This document shows, in pieces, positions 26,045-34,002 of a stretch of 64,000 bases of DNA. A program made the translations under genes and the position numbers. Every line of letters begins with the position of its first letter. The first letter of the stretch is position 1. Origin of the DNA: DASWYT01 sp965246875. Lineage in GTDB: Bacteria; Pseudomonadota; Alphaproteobacteria; Micavibrionales; SZUA-601. The notes beneath the pieces are model-generated. The model did no database searches. It was not told where the DNA came from and saw only the letters and a program-made list of their open reading frames with translations. The stretch is from contig CBDFFU010000003.1 of NCBI GenBank assembly GCA_965246875.1, positions 248,001 to 312,000 on the forward strand, in the 5' to 3' direction.

Positions 26045-26353
26045 ATTTCAATGTATTTATGGCCCGGGGCAACTGTTGTGCACCCGTAATTGCCTGTATT
26101 TACCCTGTAAATTTTGACCAAGCATTCACCGTTGACTGCCTCAATAACGACGCTGCCATCCACCGGTGTGATGGGAACGGTCGACTACCAAGATGTCACC
26201 GTCGAACATGCCAATCCCACGCATTGACCTCCCCTTGGCACGGACAAGGAAAGTCGCTGCCGGGCGCTTAATCAACAGCTCGTTTAAATCAAGAGTTGCG
26301 TCGAGATGGTCATCCGCTGGCGGGGGGAAGCCTGCGGCTACAGTGCAAACCAT
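26045..26353 (-). pseudogene. UmuD-like peptidase fragment 2, frameshifted
   Basis: The first frame reads VAAGFPPPADDHLDATLDLN, ELLIKRPAATFLVRAKGRSM and GMFDGDILVVDRS, which includes the self-cleavage region (AG-FP) and catalytic Ser. After VDRS the frame shifts: the next frame gives PVDGSVVIEAVNGECLVK with the catalytic Lys, and a further disturbance follows. It is about 70 percent similar in DNA to the fragment at 22285-22500 but inverted. Inactive. Confidence 0.8.
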
Positions 26354-26563
26354 GAGTGGCAGGGTTCATCCATTGCTGCTCATGACCATTATCCTCCAAT
26401 GGTTCGTTTGCTGTTTTTTGTTTTCTCGCGCGGGGCTTTCGGGGCCTACAGCCAGATGGATGGGACGACGTCCGCGGAGTTAAGCTAGGAACAGATGTTG
26501 TCATGCCCAGTTTAGGCATAAGCTGACTGAGAAAATAAGACGATGAGAGGGTGAAGCTTTCGT

Positions 26564-26935
26564 TCATGTGTTTTCTTCCCAAACACCACCGACCCATAAC
26601 ACAAAGCGCATAGGTTGCCACTCACCATTGGCTGAAATTATGGTGTAGGTTTTATCAGTTTTTAGGGACGTAACCTGGCTTTGATATAAATTTAAATTCC
26701 CAGAGATCGTAGTAAACACTAATCCGTGTACAATTGATTTTTCTAATTTGATATCGTTTTTTATAAATTCATAGAAAGGCGAGTCTTTAAAATCTTCAGG
26801 TAATTTTTGTGGTGCAATATCGTCAACTTTAAATGTAATAATATCATCATTTGATAGATTAAAAATTAAATCTTTCGTATAAAGATCCTCTTCATAACCA
26901 TCATGTAAATAACTGTCAGGATAAAGATTGATCAT
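26564..26935 (-). CDS. Hypothetical protein
   Basis: 123 aa, soluble, acidic N-terminal half (PDSYLHDGYEEDLYTKDLIF) and a beta-rich C-terminal half ending in ANGEWQPMRFVLWVGGVW. No family recognised. AT-rich like the immunity-type genes around it. The start codon follows a weak GTGAGAAAT leader. Confidence 0.45.
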   Translation of the reverse strand: MINLYPDSYLHDGYEEDLYTKDLIFNLSNDDIITFKVDDIAPQKLPEDFKDSPFYEFIKNDIKLEKSIVHGLVFTTISGNLNLYQSQVTSLKTDKTYTIISANGEWQPMRFVLWVGGVWEENT

Positions 26936-26939
26936 TATT

Positions 26940-27530
26940 TCTCACTATGCAATTATTATTAATGCCACAGATTTTTGCAGATCTTGGAAATAATAAGTGC
27001 AGTAGCTAAAGCTGCACCAAACAATTCAGGAATTTTATCAGGTTGCGGTTAGTTTGTGGAAGTAACATGACCTTCATGCACATTAAACTTTAGCCCAAAC
27101 ATCTTAATACGATAGCAATACAAAAGGGATGCCTTCCAAAACCAAGCGAATAGATTTCAAAAAGCATTTCACCAACTGGTAAAATATGTAACATTGTCGC
27201 GCCACCCACGCCACTCTTTCTGTATTATGCTAGAACTCACGGCCGCTGTTGGACGCTCCCGAACCTAACCGGATACCAGTCACCATCCGATCGCCATTGC
27301 GTCCCTTGCTCAACTGACAGCCAGGCCGCGCCGGCCGATTGGCAAAGTTTTTGCGATTGAGTCAGCGGCTGATACCGGCCTGTTTCGCCCAGTTAACCGA
27401 GTTTTTCGTGCTTGAAGTCACAGCCCGTTCAGCCGGTGATGTGCCGGGTTTGCAAACCAATACCGCGATCATTTTTATCATAAATCGCTCCAGCTTATTG
27501 CCGATAAAATAATTAACGGCACGCCGTAAT
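26940..27530. other. Gene-poor decayed stretch
   Basis: No intact gene. The minus strand between 27480 and 27380 has a short frame (ERAVTSSTKNSVNWAKQAGI) that looks like a remnant but has no extension. Base composition changes from AT-rich to GC-rich near 27200, a probable junction of unrelated DNA. Confidence 0.35.
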
Positions 27531-28196
27531 CTATAAACGAAGCAACATATTTTTTAATTCCGGAATCGAATGCACCATGTGATCGGGTTTCGCTGCATTC
27601 AGTCGTTCTATCCCATGACTGCCATGAGTAATGGCGATAACCGGTAACCTCGCAGCTTTAGCCATCCCGATATCATGGGTAGTATCACCTACGACGATAG
27701 CATTATCGGTGACAAGCTGATGGTTATTCACCAAAAAATCGATCATATCGCCTGCAGGTTTATTTTGACCTTGGATTTCGTTGATGCAAGTTATAGTGAC
27801 ATGTTTGGCAAATACATCATCTAAATTGTTTTTATCCAATGTTACCCGCATCGTGTGTCGGTCACGGGATGTAGCTAAATAGAGTTGATAGTCACGCGCC
27901 ATCAGTTCTTGCAACATCTCAGGAACGCCTTCAAGTAAACGCGGGTGTGTCTCTGGATAATACTCGAAATTCGCAATAACATATTTGTAATAATCATATA
28001 ATGCTGCACGTTGTTGCAACAATTCCAGACCCCATCCTAAATCATAATGATCGGGGTCGGTATAGTTGGCGCACAGTTTTTGCGTATCCCACGTCTTTAA
28101 TCCATAGGATTGAGAAAAATCAGCGACACAGCGGCCGTCATCTGTATCCGCGTGAGCCAATGTTCCATCGAAATCGAAAACAACGCTTTTGATCAT
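27531..28196 (-). CDS. HAD-family hydrolase, phosphoglycolate-phosphatase-like
   Basis: 221 aa. The four HAD motifs are present: DFDGT with Asp8 and Asp10, LATSRDR near 107-113 (motif II Ser/Thr), a Lys in QNKPAGDM, and VVGDTTHDIGMAKAARLPVI (motif IV). The cap is an alpha-helical type 1 insertion (residues 18-85). It probably removes phosphate from a small metabolite in the cytoplasm; the substrate is not evident. Stands alone. Confidence 0.88.
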   Translation of the reverse strand: MIKSVVFDFDGTLAHADTDDGRCVADFSQSYGLKTWDTQKLCANYTDPDHYDLGWGLELLQQRAALYDYYKYVIANFEYYPETHPRLLEGVPEMLQELMARDYQLYLATSRDRHTMRVTLDKNNLDDVFAKHVTITCINEIQGQNKPAGDMIDFLVNNHQLVTDNAIVVGDTTHDIGMAKAARLPVIAITHGSHGIERLNAAKPDHMVHSIPELKNMLLRL

Positions 28197-28277
28197 GGTC
28201 TCACTATAGCAAGCTAATCAGGTAATTAATTATAAAACTCATATTGACTTTTCTTGTGGCTGGAAGCCGTAGTTCAT

Positions 28278-28409
28278 TTATCTTTCATCAAAGAGTTTGG
28301 GAATAGCCATTAAAAGTAAAACTTTTTTGGACTTTCCGATACTCTTCAGGAAATAGATTGCCTGGTATGTCCAACATTCCTTGTTTTGTTGCAGCGCATA
28401 CTTGGCCAA
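28278..28409 (-). CDS. Possible small basic protein (TTG start)
   Basis: A 43-codon frame reads LAKYALQQNKECWTYQAIYF then LKSIGKSKKVLLLMAIPKLF. An AGGAGAAAACA sequence directly precedes the TTG, which is why I list it. Too short to compare with families; it may instead be a gene tail. Confidence 0.3.
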   Translation of the reverse strand: MAKYALQQNKECWTYQAIYFLKSIGKSKKVLLLMAIPKLFDER

Positions 28410-28651
28410 TGTTTTCTCCTGTAATGAATTAACAGAACTTTACCATAACAACAAATAAAACGCAAGAAGAATTCTGTTAATTTATCCTGGGTTATCCTTT
28501 AACAAGTGTTGATAAACGTATTTGATAGAGAAAGGTAAACAACACGCCAAAAACTGTTTCGCAAAAGATTATGTCATCAAAAGCATTCAAAATCTTGACA
28601 CAAGCACGGATATCAAGAGCATCCAGAGCATTTTCAGTATGAACTAAATGG

Positions 28652-28694
28652 ATGTGGCCTCTATTTGTTGAATAAAGGCCACATTATTTTTTTA
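28652..28694 (+). terminator. Hairpin with T run
   Basis: ATGTGGCCT and AGGCCACAT pair (loop of about 14 bases), followed by TATTTTTTT on the plus strand. It separates the copper cluster from the HAD side and may also slow transcripts leaving the Csp-like gene. Confidence 0.65.
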
Positions 28695-28708
28695 GTTCGA
28701 ACAAATGA

Positions 28709-29050
28709 CTAAGCGGCTTTTTTCATCTGACTCATGTCACGGCAGCTTTGAGCGCAACGTCTGCATATTTCCGCACAGCGTTTCATGTGCTCGCCGCCGA
28801 TTGCCTCGCAAGATTTTGCACAGGCTTCGCAGATGTCGGCACATGCGGCACAGATCGATGCATGCAGCGGAGACTGACGGGTCATAAAGTCAGCAGCGGT
28901 TTGGCAAATCTGAATACAATCCGTCATGAGTTTGACATGGTCAGGTTCGACGTGCTTGCCACCTTCATAGAGGCAGTGGTTGAACAATGTCTGCTGACAC
29001 TCATTACGGCATTCCCAGCAAGTCGTAATACATTCTTGAGTCGTTTTCAT
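28709..29050 (-). CDS. Four-helix-bundle copper-binding protein (Csp/DUF326-like)
   Basis: 113 aa with 16 Cys spaced along amphipathic helices: CITTCWECRNEC, DCIQIC, ICAACADICEACAKSC and RCAEICRRCAQSC. This is the layout of copper storage proteins, whose Cys-lined helical core binds many Cu(I) ions. No signal peptide, so cytosolic storage is likely. The ATG at 29050 is chosen for the GGAG 7-11 bases upstream. It is divergent from the metal-resistance cluster starting at 29170 and shares the palindromic region between them. Confidence 0.85.
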   Translation of the reverse strand: MKTTQECITTCWECRNECQQTLFNHCLYEGGKHVEPDHVKLMTDCIQICQTAADFMTRQSPLHASICAACADICEACAKSCEAIGGEHMKRCAEICRRCAQSCRDMSQMKKAA

Positions 29051-29081
29051 AGTGATCTCCATTGTATTAAGCAGTTTTACT

Positions 29082-29103
29082 GATGTCTTTTAAATAAGAC
29101 ATC
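29082..29103. promoter_or_regulatory. Perfect 8-bp palindrome upstream of the Csp-like gene
   Basis: GATGTCTT (29082-29089) and AAGACATC (29096-29103) flank six A/T bases. It lies 32 bases before the Csp-like start, in its likely 5-prime region, so it may be an operator or an RNA hairpin. Confidence 0.5.
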
Positions 29104-29133
29104 GGCAATCCTACCGAAGCTGCAAGAAATTTC

Positions 29134-29180
29134 TTGACCTATACCTCATGAGGGTATAAAATACTCCCTATGGGTATAAA
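29134..29180 (+). promoter_or_regulatory. Copper-cluster promoter with two CsoR-type palindromes
   Basis: TTGACC (29134-29139) and TATAAA (29155-29160) bracket TATACCTCATGAGGGTATA (29140-29158). A second palindrome, ATACTCCCTATGGGTAT (29161-29177), overlaps the ATG at 29170. The ATACC/GGGTAT half-sites resemble operators of CsoR-family repressors, and a csoR-type gene lies in the cluster. Confidence 0.65.
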
Positions 29181-29802
29181 ATTACAATGCGCTCTGGTCG
29201 TCGGTTTATGGCTTGTGCCTCTGTTGGCTCATGCCCGTCCCGTGTCTTACCCAGATGGCTGGATGGCGATGACAACGAACGACAGCATGGAAAATTCCGC
29301 CATGCTGAGTTACTCCCCAACCGCCAAAGATGCTTTTGGGGTTCGTACCGATTACATGCGTAATGATGAAACGTGGCTGCACACGCTGACGTATAATCGA
29401 CTATTGCAACGCTGGAATAATTCAGACTCGCAAGCCAACGTGTTTTTGATGACGGGAGCGGGGTTTGGCGACGATCACGGTGATGTTGCCCCCGCTGGGT
29501 TTGCCGGCATCGAGGCTGACTGGGAAAGCCGCCGTTATTACCTGTCGTATGAGAACCGCTTTATTGCCTCGTCAGTGAACGATCAATATTTCGACCAGAA
29601 AGCGCGTGTCGGTATTGCGCCCTACATTGCAGATTATAAGGACGTACATACATGGCTGATGTTCCAAGTGCAGAACAATCCAAGCGCGGACGACAAATTT
29701 ATCGTGACGCCGCTGATCCGATTATTCAACACGGGATTTCTGACGGAAGTCGGATATAGCAGCAACAAGACGCTGCTTTTCAATGCAACATGGCAATTCT
29801 AA
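29170..29802 (+). CDS. Secreted protein, probable outer-membrane beta barrel of the copper cluster
   Basis: 210 aa. The signal peptide (LQCALVVGLWLVPLLAHARP) is followed by alternating beta-type segments (FGVRTDYMRND, VFLMTGAGFGDD, AGIEADWESRRYYLSYENRF, TWLMFQVQNN) and the C-terminus ATWQF with terminal Phe, as in outer-membrane proteins. The ATG lies inside the second palindrome. It is the first gene of the run up to 32134; a role in metal handling is inferred from context only. Confidence 0.65.
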   Translation: MGIKLQCALVVGLWLVPLLAHARPVSYPDGWMAMTTNDSMENSAMLSYSPTAKDAFGVRTDYMRNDETWLHTLTYNRLLQRWNNSDSQANVFLMTGAGFGDDHGDVAPAGFAGIEADWESRRYYLSYENRFIASSVNDQYFDQKARVGIAPYIADYKDVHTWLMFQVQNNPSADDKFIVTPLIRLFNTGFLTEVGYSSNKTLLFNATWQF

Positions 29803-29813
29803 AGGAGACAACC

Positions 29814-30098
29814 ATGAACAAAAAATTCTTAGCTATAACTTTGATGACAATGCTGGCCAGTCCAGCGTTCGCCGAAACCATCCATGTCGGTGTTGATGGC
29901 ATGGTCTGTGCTTTCTGTGCCAAAGGCATCGAAAAAAGTTTTATGAAGCAGCCTGAAACCGAGAAAGTCGATGTCAGCCTCGAAGACAAGCTGGTGACGA
30001 TTACAACGAAAAAAGATGCCACAATCAAAGATGATAAAATCACAAGCGTTATTACCGATGCAGGTTATAAGGTGACGACCATTCATCATCAGAAGTAA
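29814..30098 (+). CDS. Periplasmic heavy-metal-associated (HMA) protein
   Basis: 94 aa. The signal peptide ends ASPAFAE at about residue 21. A single HMA domain carries the metal ligands Cys32 and Cys35 in GMVCAFCAKGIE. It is a MerP/CopZ-like metal carrier exported to the periplasm. A GGAGA site lies 6 bases before the ATG, 12 bases after the previous stop. The next gene encodes a Cys-containing inner-membrane protein, the usual partner for metal transfer. Confidence 0.88.
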   Translation: MNKKFLAITLMTMLASPAFAETIHVGVDGMVCAFCAKGIEKSFMKQPETEKVDVSLEDKLVTITTKKDATIKDDKITSVITDAGYKVTTIHHQK

Positions 30099-30113
30099 AA
30101 TCAGGAAAAGCCA

Positions 30114-30485
30114 GTGAAATTTTCAAAAACGATTCATACGATGACGCTGCTGACCTCATTCAGTACGCTGTTTTGCTGTGCCTTGCCAGCCTTGTTTGTG
30201 ACATTGGGTGCCGGCGCCGTCTTGGCGGGTATCGTGTCAAACGTGCCGCAACTGGTCTGGCTATCGGAGCATAAGATTACCCTATTTATGTTTGCAGGCA
30301 TAATGCTGACTGCATCCGGTATCATGCGCTATACCAGCCGCAATGCACCGTGTCCGATTGATCCAGAACAAGCCAAAGCCTGCACGAAACTGCGGAAGAT
30401 CAGCCTAATCGTTTATGTTGGTTCTGTCACAATCTATGCAATCGGTTTCTTCTTCGCCTTTATTGCACCCAGTCTGTTAGGATAG
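30114..30485 (+). CDS. Inner-membrane protein, MerT/MerC-like metal transporter candidate
   Basis: 123 aa from a GTG start with three or four membrane helices. The first helix has the vicinal Cys pair FCCALPALF typical of mercuric transporters, and a loop has a further Cys pair (APCPIDPEQAKACTKL). The adjacent HMA protein would hand metal to it. The substrate could be copper or mercury; with Csp and CsoR nearby copper is more likely. Confidence 0.65.
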   Translation: MKFSKTIHTMTLLTSFSTLFCCALPALFVTLGAGAVLAGIVSNVPQLVWLSEHKITLFMFAGIMLTASGIMRYTSRNAPCPIDPEQAKACTKLRKISLIVYVGSVTIYAIGFFFAFIAPSLLG

Positions 30486-30489
30486 CTTC

Positions 30490-30795
30490 ATGAAAAACGA
30501 TAATTGTTGCGCTGACCTGTCAACACATCCTGATTATTCGAAAGAATTGAACCGGCTTAACCGCATCGCTGGACAAGTCGAGGGGGTCAAAAAGATGGTG
30601 ACGGAGCGGCGGTATTGCCCTGACATACTGATACAGTTGCGGGCAATCCGTTCGGCAGTGAATGCTGTAGAGGCCAATATTCTCAATACTCACCTCGACT
30701 TATGCGTAACGGACACCTTCAATTCCAGCAATGACGTCGAGAAAAAGAAGAAGATGGACGAATTGAAAGAACTCTACCGCAAATATAGCGTTTAA
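30490..30795 (+). CDS. CsoR/FrmR-family metal-sensing repressor
   Basis: 101 aa. The helical DUF156 fold is visible: LNRLNRIAGQVEGVKKMVTE followed by ligands Cys43 (RYCPDIL), His68 and Cys72 (NTHLDLC). This C-H-C set is the Cu(I) site of CsoR, whereas FrmR and nickel sensors use other sets. The N-terminus has an extra CC (NDNCCAD). It starts 4 bases after the previous stop, so it is in the same operon, and probably represses it via the palindromes at 29140-29177. Confidence 0.9.
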   Translation: MKNDNCCADLSTHPDYSKELNRLNRIAGQVEGVKKMVTERRYCPDILIQLRAIRSAVNAVEANILNTHLDLCVTDTFNSSNDVEKKKKMDELKELYRKYSV

Positions 30796-30807
30796 CAGGA
30801 GATAATC

Positions 30808-31311
30808 ATGCAAGATCGCCACGCTGAAGAAAAAACCAGTTATCGCCCTTTGTCGCGGGTCATCGGCATTATTGTTCTGGCTAGCGTGTCACTGCAATTG
30901 GGCAGAGACCAAATCGATCTGATGCTACTGATGAACCATCTGATGGGATTGTTCTTTCTGATCTTCGCGATGTTCAAGTTAATTGACTTGAAAGGTTTCG
31001 CCGATGGCTTTCAAATGTATGATGTTGTCGCCAAGAAGTTCTGGGGCTACGCCTATGCCTATCCTTATATTGAGGTCATTTTGGGTGTGCTTTATTTAAG
31101 CGGCATGTATCTAGTTTTTGCTAATCTGGCAACATTAATCATCATGGCCGTCAGTGCCATAGGGGTACTTATCAGCATGCGGCGTGGCTACAAATTTAAA
31201 TGCGCCTGTCTTGGTACTGTGCTGAATGTACCGCTGAGCACGGTAAGCCTTGTCGAGAACATCGGCATGGGACTGATGGCGGCCTATATGCTGCTCTACC
31301 CGATGCACTGA
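30808..31311 (+). CDS. MauE/DoxX-like integral membrane protein
   Basis: 167 aa with four helices (about 17-34, 43-62, 84-102, 105-124 and a final one at 143-163). The motif KFKCACLGTVLNVPLSTVSLVEN is typical of MauE-type members of the DoxX superfamily, with two Cys that could be redox-active or bind metal. Located 12 bases after csoR, in the same operon. Exact role unknown. Confidence 0.75.
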   Translation: MQDRHAEEKTSYRPLSRVIGIIVLASVSLQLGRDQIDLMLLMNHLMGLFFLIFAMFKLIDLKGFADGFQMYDVVAKKFWGYAYAYPYIEVILGVLYLSGMYLVFANLATLIIMAVSAIGVLISMRRGYKFKCACLGTVLNVPLSTVSLVENIGMGLMAAYMLLYPMH

Positions 31312-31368
31312 TACACTTCAATTCAAACGGAAAAACATTTACATGTTACCATCACAGGAGCGAGACTC

Positions 31369-31761
31369 ATGAAAAACATTAAAATAGCCGTGAGTGCGGC
31401 TGTACTAGTCTGCGTGATGTCAGCCGGCGCATTTGCTTGTGACATGTCGAAAATGGATAATATGCCTGATGATTGTCCTATGAAGTCGATGCACCATGAG
31501 GCCGTACAGATAAGTGTTTTCAACGATGCAACAATGAAGATGCACAAGGCGATGGCTGAAACGAAACCAACGGGAGATGTTGATACAGATTTTGTGCAGG
31601 GCATGATATTGCACCATCAGGGTGCTATCGATATGGCGAAAATTGAATTGGCAAAAGGCAAAGATCCTAAAATCCAAAAAATGGCAAAGGATATTATAAA
31701 AGCTCAGACCGGTGAGATTGTTATGATGCGTCAGTGGCTTAAAGACAATAAAGCCAAGTAG
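31369..31761 (+). CDS. DUF305 periplasmic protein
   Basis: 130 aa. The signal peptide ends GAFAC at residue 23-24. The ferritin-like DUF305 signature FVQGMILHHQGAIDMAKIEL has His82 and His83, with MVMMRQWL-like IVMMRQWLKD near the end. It is rich in Met and His (CDMSKMDNMPDDCPMKSMHH), as in copper-binding members such as CopM. Probably binds copper in the periplasm. Upstream GGAGCGAG serves as ribosome-binding site. Confidence 0.88.
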   Translation: MKNIKIAVSAAVLVCVMSAGAFACDMSKMDNMPDDCPMKSMHHEAVQISVFNDATMKMHKAMAETKPTGDVDTDFVQGMILHHQGAIDMAKIELAKGKDPKIQKMAKDIIKAQTGEIVMMRQWLKDNKAK

Positions 31762-31783
31762 GCTTTAAAACGGAGGTCGTGCG

Positions 31784-32134
31784 ATGCTATATTTGCTGAT
31801 TAAAACCGGTCTTTCGGCGATCATCATCACGGCTATATCTGAAATCGGCAAGCGTAGCCCAGGCTTTGCAGCATTAGTAGCATCCCTGCCACTGGTCTCG
31901 ATATTGGGAATGATTTGGCTGTGGCAGGATACAAATGATCTGGAGCGTTTGGCAGTCCACTCGCAAGCGACATTCTGGTATGTTTTGCCATCCTTGCCAA
32001 TGTTTTTGGTTTTACCAGTTTTATTGCGACATAGTATCGGGTTTTATCCGTCTCTGTTAATTTGTGTCATCGGAACTATCGCTTTGTATTGCGGTATGGT
32101 TATCATTTTGCGACGGTTTGGTATTTCGCTTTAA
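31784..32134 (+). CDS. DUF3147 membrane protein
   Basis: 116 aa with four hydrophobic helices. The first half (LLIKTGLSAIIITAISEIGKRSPGFAALVASLPLVSILGMIWL) is the DUF3147 pattern. Function unknown. An ACGGAGG site precedes the ATG, 22 bases after the DUF305 stop. Last gene of the metal cluster. Confidence 0.8.
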   Translation: MLYLLIKTGLSAIIITAISEIGKRSPGFAALVASLPLVSILGMIWLWQDTNDLERLAVHSQATFWYVLPSLPMFLVLPVLLRHSIGFYPSLLICVIGTIALYCGMVIILRRFGISL

Positions 32135-32233
32135 TTTGCTCCACCGATTGAAGTTCAGCTGTGAGTTCGGTTTTCGTAGACGCTTTGGTAACATAACAGC
32201 GAATTAGAATATCGGTGTCAGATAATTATTACC

Positions 32234-32340
32234 ATGTCAACATAAATCTATCTTAATATCACACCAGCTGAACCACCCTCTTCTGTGCTTCCACATCCAT
32301 TTCAATATATCGTTGTGTCATCTGCAGTGATTTGTGCCGG
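32234..32340 (-). repeat. Integrase-end direct repeat, copy A
   Basis: ATGTCAACATAAATCTATCT followed by ACACCAGCTGAACCACCC and the antisense of the last 30 codons of a tyrosine recombinase. It matches copies at 33219 and 35202 with scattered changes over about 100 bases, in the same orientation. Confidence 0.85.
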
Positions 32341-32645
32341 GCCCATGATTGAATGTCTCTAATCGACCCGCCTACAATCGATATCTTCCGCGCAGCATTC
32401 GTAATGAATGTTCTGCGCCCTGAATGTGAACTGCAGCCGTCAAAGCCCAGCTATCTGTACCAGTTCCATAGCATATTAACAATTACTTGCGCCGAAACAT
32501 TTTGATCGCGTTCTGATCTGATCACCCGATCAGACGGCAATACTGTCGCTAAAGACGATCTAAGCGTCTCCAGAGCAGCTTTAAGTTCTTTGTTAAGCCA
32601 GACAGTCCCACCAGATCGACAACGGCAGTCGTTCCTACGAAACTA
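32259..32645 (-). pseudogene. Tyrosine recombinase C-terminal fragment (integrase end, copy A)
   Basis: About 128 codons. The frame reads GGTVWLNKELKAALETLRSS, then DQNVSAQVIVNMLWNWYR, a TAG, then LGFDGCSSHSGRRTFITNAA and ARHKSLQMTQRYIEMDVEAQ. The catalytic HSGRRT, His (ARH) and Tyr (QRYI) remain but the first half of the protein is missing and one amber stop lies in frame at about 32450. It abuts the stop of the gene at 32643-33146. Confidence 0.85.
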
Positions 32646-33146
32646 TGGCTTCGGACGAGGCTCAGTCCGAATAAATCGAACATGGCATGGACTATTGAAG
32701 CGCGCCCAACCTAACATATCTCTATCACGTTGAAATTCTACGGCGTGTACGTACGCTTCAGGTGGACCTTCATCCTCATCACACAATACTGTCCCCAACG
32801 CCAGATCCCAATTTTCAGAACCGCCATTCTGGTCGTGGAAGTTACCGATCTCTAACTTATTGGCGTGAAGTGTAAGCAGTTCTTGGTAGGACGATAAACG
32901 CCAACCGCCATCATCGATACTCGGGTTTTCCAAAGCTTCGCATGTAACCTGCGAACTGCCGCGAAACCCATATTGATAATCTAACCGCTGAATGAACCGT
33001 AAGGCTTCAGGATAAGTCATTACCCCCGAGTCATGCGGCATAGCGTCTGACTTGGTACCTGTCGTCGGTGAGATGCCGGCGTAAACTGTGCCATCAGCCA
33101 TGGCATCGCCGATTTTTAGGTCGCTTTGATTATTAAGATTTTTCAT
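32643..33146 (-). CDS. DUF1566-like protein
   Basis: 167 aa from the ATG at 33146. The core GGWRLSSYQELLTLHANKLEIGNFH...GSENWDLALGTVLC and the end ARFNSPCHVRFIRTEP follow the Lcl-like DUF1566 pattern (WRLP..EL......YW.S......VRCVR), though cytoplasmic without signal peptide. DUF1566 domains occur in surface and phage-related proteins. It forms the cargo between integrase-end copies A and B. An upstream start at 33191 is possible but less likely. Confidence 0.6.
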   Translation of the reverse strand: MKNLNNQSDLKIGDAMADGTVYAGISPTTGTKSDAMPHDSGVMTYPEALRFIQRLDYQYGFRGSSQVTCEALENPSIDDGGWRLSSYQELLTLHANKLEIGNFHDQNGGSENWDLALGTVLCDEDEGPPEAYVHAVEFQRDRDMLGWARFNSPCHVRFIRTEPRPKP

Positions 33147-33218
33147 TTGAATCGCCTGTGTCAAACCAAAATGTTCGATCATTTTGATCAAGAGCAGAAC
33201 AGAATTACTTGATTAAAT

Positions 33219-33310
33219 ATGTCAACATTAATCTGTCTTAACATCACACCAGCCGCACCACCCGTTTCTGCGCCTCGACATTCATTTCACTATAACACTG
33301 CGTTATCTGT
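33219..33310 (-). repeat. Integrase-end direct repeat, copy B
   Basis: ATGTCAACATTAATCTGTCT, then CACACCAGCCGCACCACCCG. The antisense reads VEAQKRVVRLV plus stop preceded by a decayed QITQCYSEMN in place of QMTQRYIEMD. Confidence 0.85.
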
Positions 33311-33344
33311 ATGAGTGTTACACAGATGACTGTAAATTATATTA

Positions 33345-33372
33345 TTGACATATTTTTTAAGTGCGTTATTTA
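33345..33372 (+). promoter_or_regulatory. Candidate sigma-70 promoter
   Basis: TTGACA (33345-33350), 16-base spacer, TATTTA (33367-33372), 29 bases before the ATG at 33401. Confidence 0.45.
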
Positions 33373-33400
33373 TTGTGTACTATATACGTGGGAGAAAGCT

Positions 33401-33784
33401 ATGAAATCTAAAAATCGAGATAAGACTGCACATACAACTTTCTCCGAAAAAGACATTTACGATCAATTCAGTTTTCTCAAGACTCTTAATGTTATGATGC
33501 AAAATTATAACGCGGCATGCACTGCACGAGACATTGAACGTACATTAATTCAACAAAATTCCAGCTTGCAAGATGATGATTTGCATTATTTAACGACAAT
33601 AAAAAACGGAAAAATAGCTCGCCAGCTTTTAGAAGACGAAAAAATGAAAGAATACTTAAAAAGCATTTCTCTTAGCTACGAATTATCGGAAAAAAAGATT
33701 GATCCTAATGATACAATTGCGCTCTATATTAAAGTATCGCATCCGATTATAAAGCAAAGAAAAAAACGTATTATTATCAAATAA
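33401..33784 (+). CDS. Hypothetical protein
   Basis: 127 aa, soluble, highly charged and helical (TFSEKDIYDQFSFLKTLNVM, LLEDEKMKEYLKSISLSYEL). The C-terminus is strongly basic (KQRKKRIIIK). The start at 33401 is preferred for the GGGAGA 6-11 bases upstream. No family recognised. Cargo between integrase-end copies B and C. Confidence 0.5.
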   Translation: MKSKNRDKTAHTTFSEKDIYDQFSFLKTLNVMMQNYNAACTARDIERTLIQQNSSLQDDDLHYLTTIKNGKIARQLLEDEKMKEYLKSISLSYELSEKKIDPNDTIALYIKVSHPIIKQRKKRIIIK

Positions 33785-34002
33785 CATCCTCTGTGCCGCA
33801 TTATTGTGTGCAATCGCGTTCATCAGCTCGCATATCATGAACGCCAAACAGTCGAGCAAAGTGTTTGCAATACCCTTCACTATCGCTCAATGCGTTGTCA
33901 GTGCGTTCTCTATTGTTATTATCTTGATAATTGTTGTGAAGATTATTGGTATTATCGAGCGATCTTCAAGACGATAACAGTATCTTCCCTACAGTTATTC
34001 AT

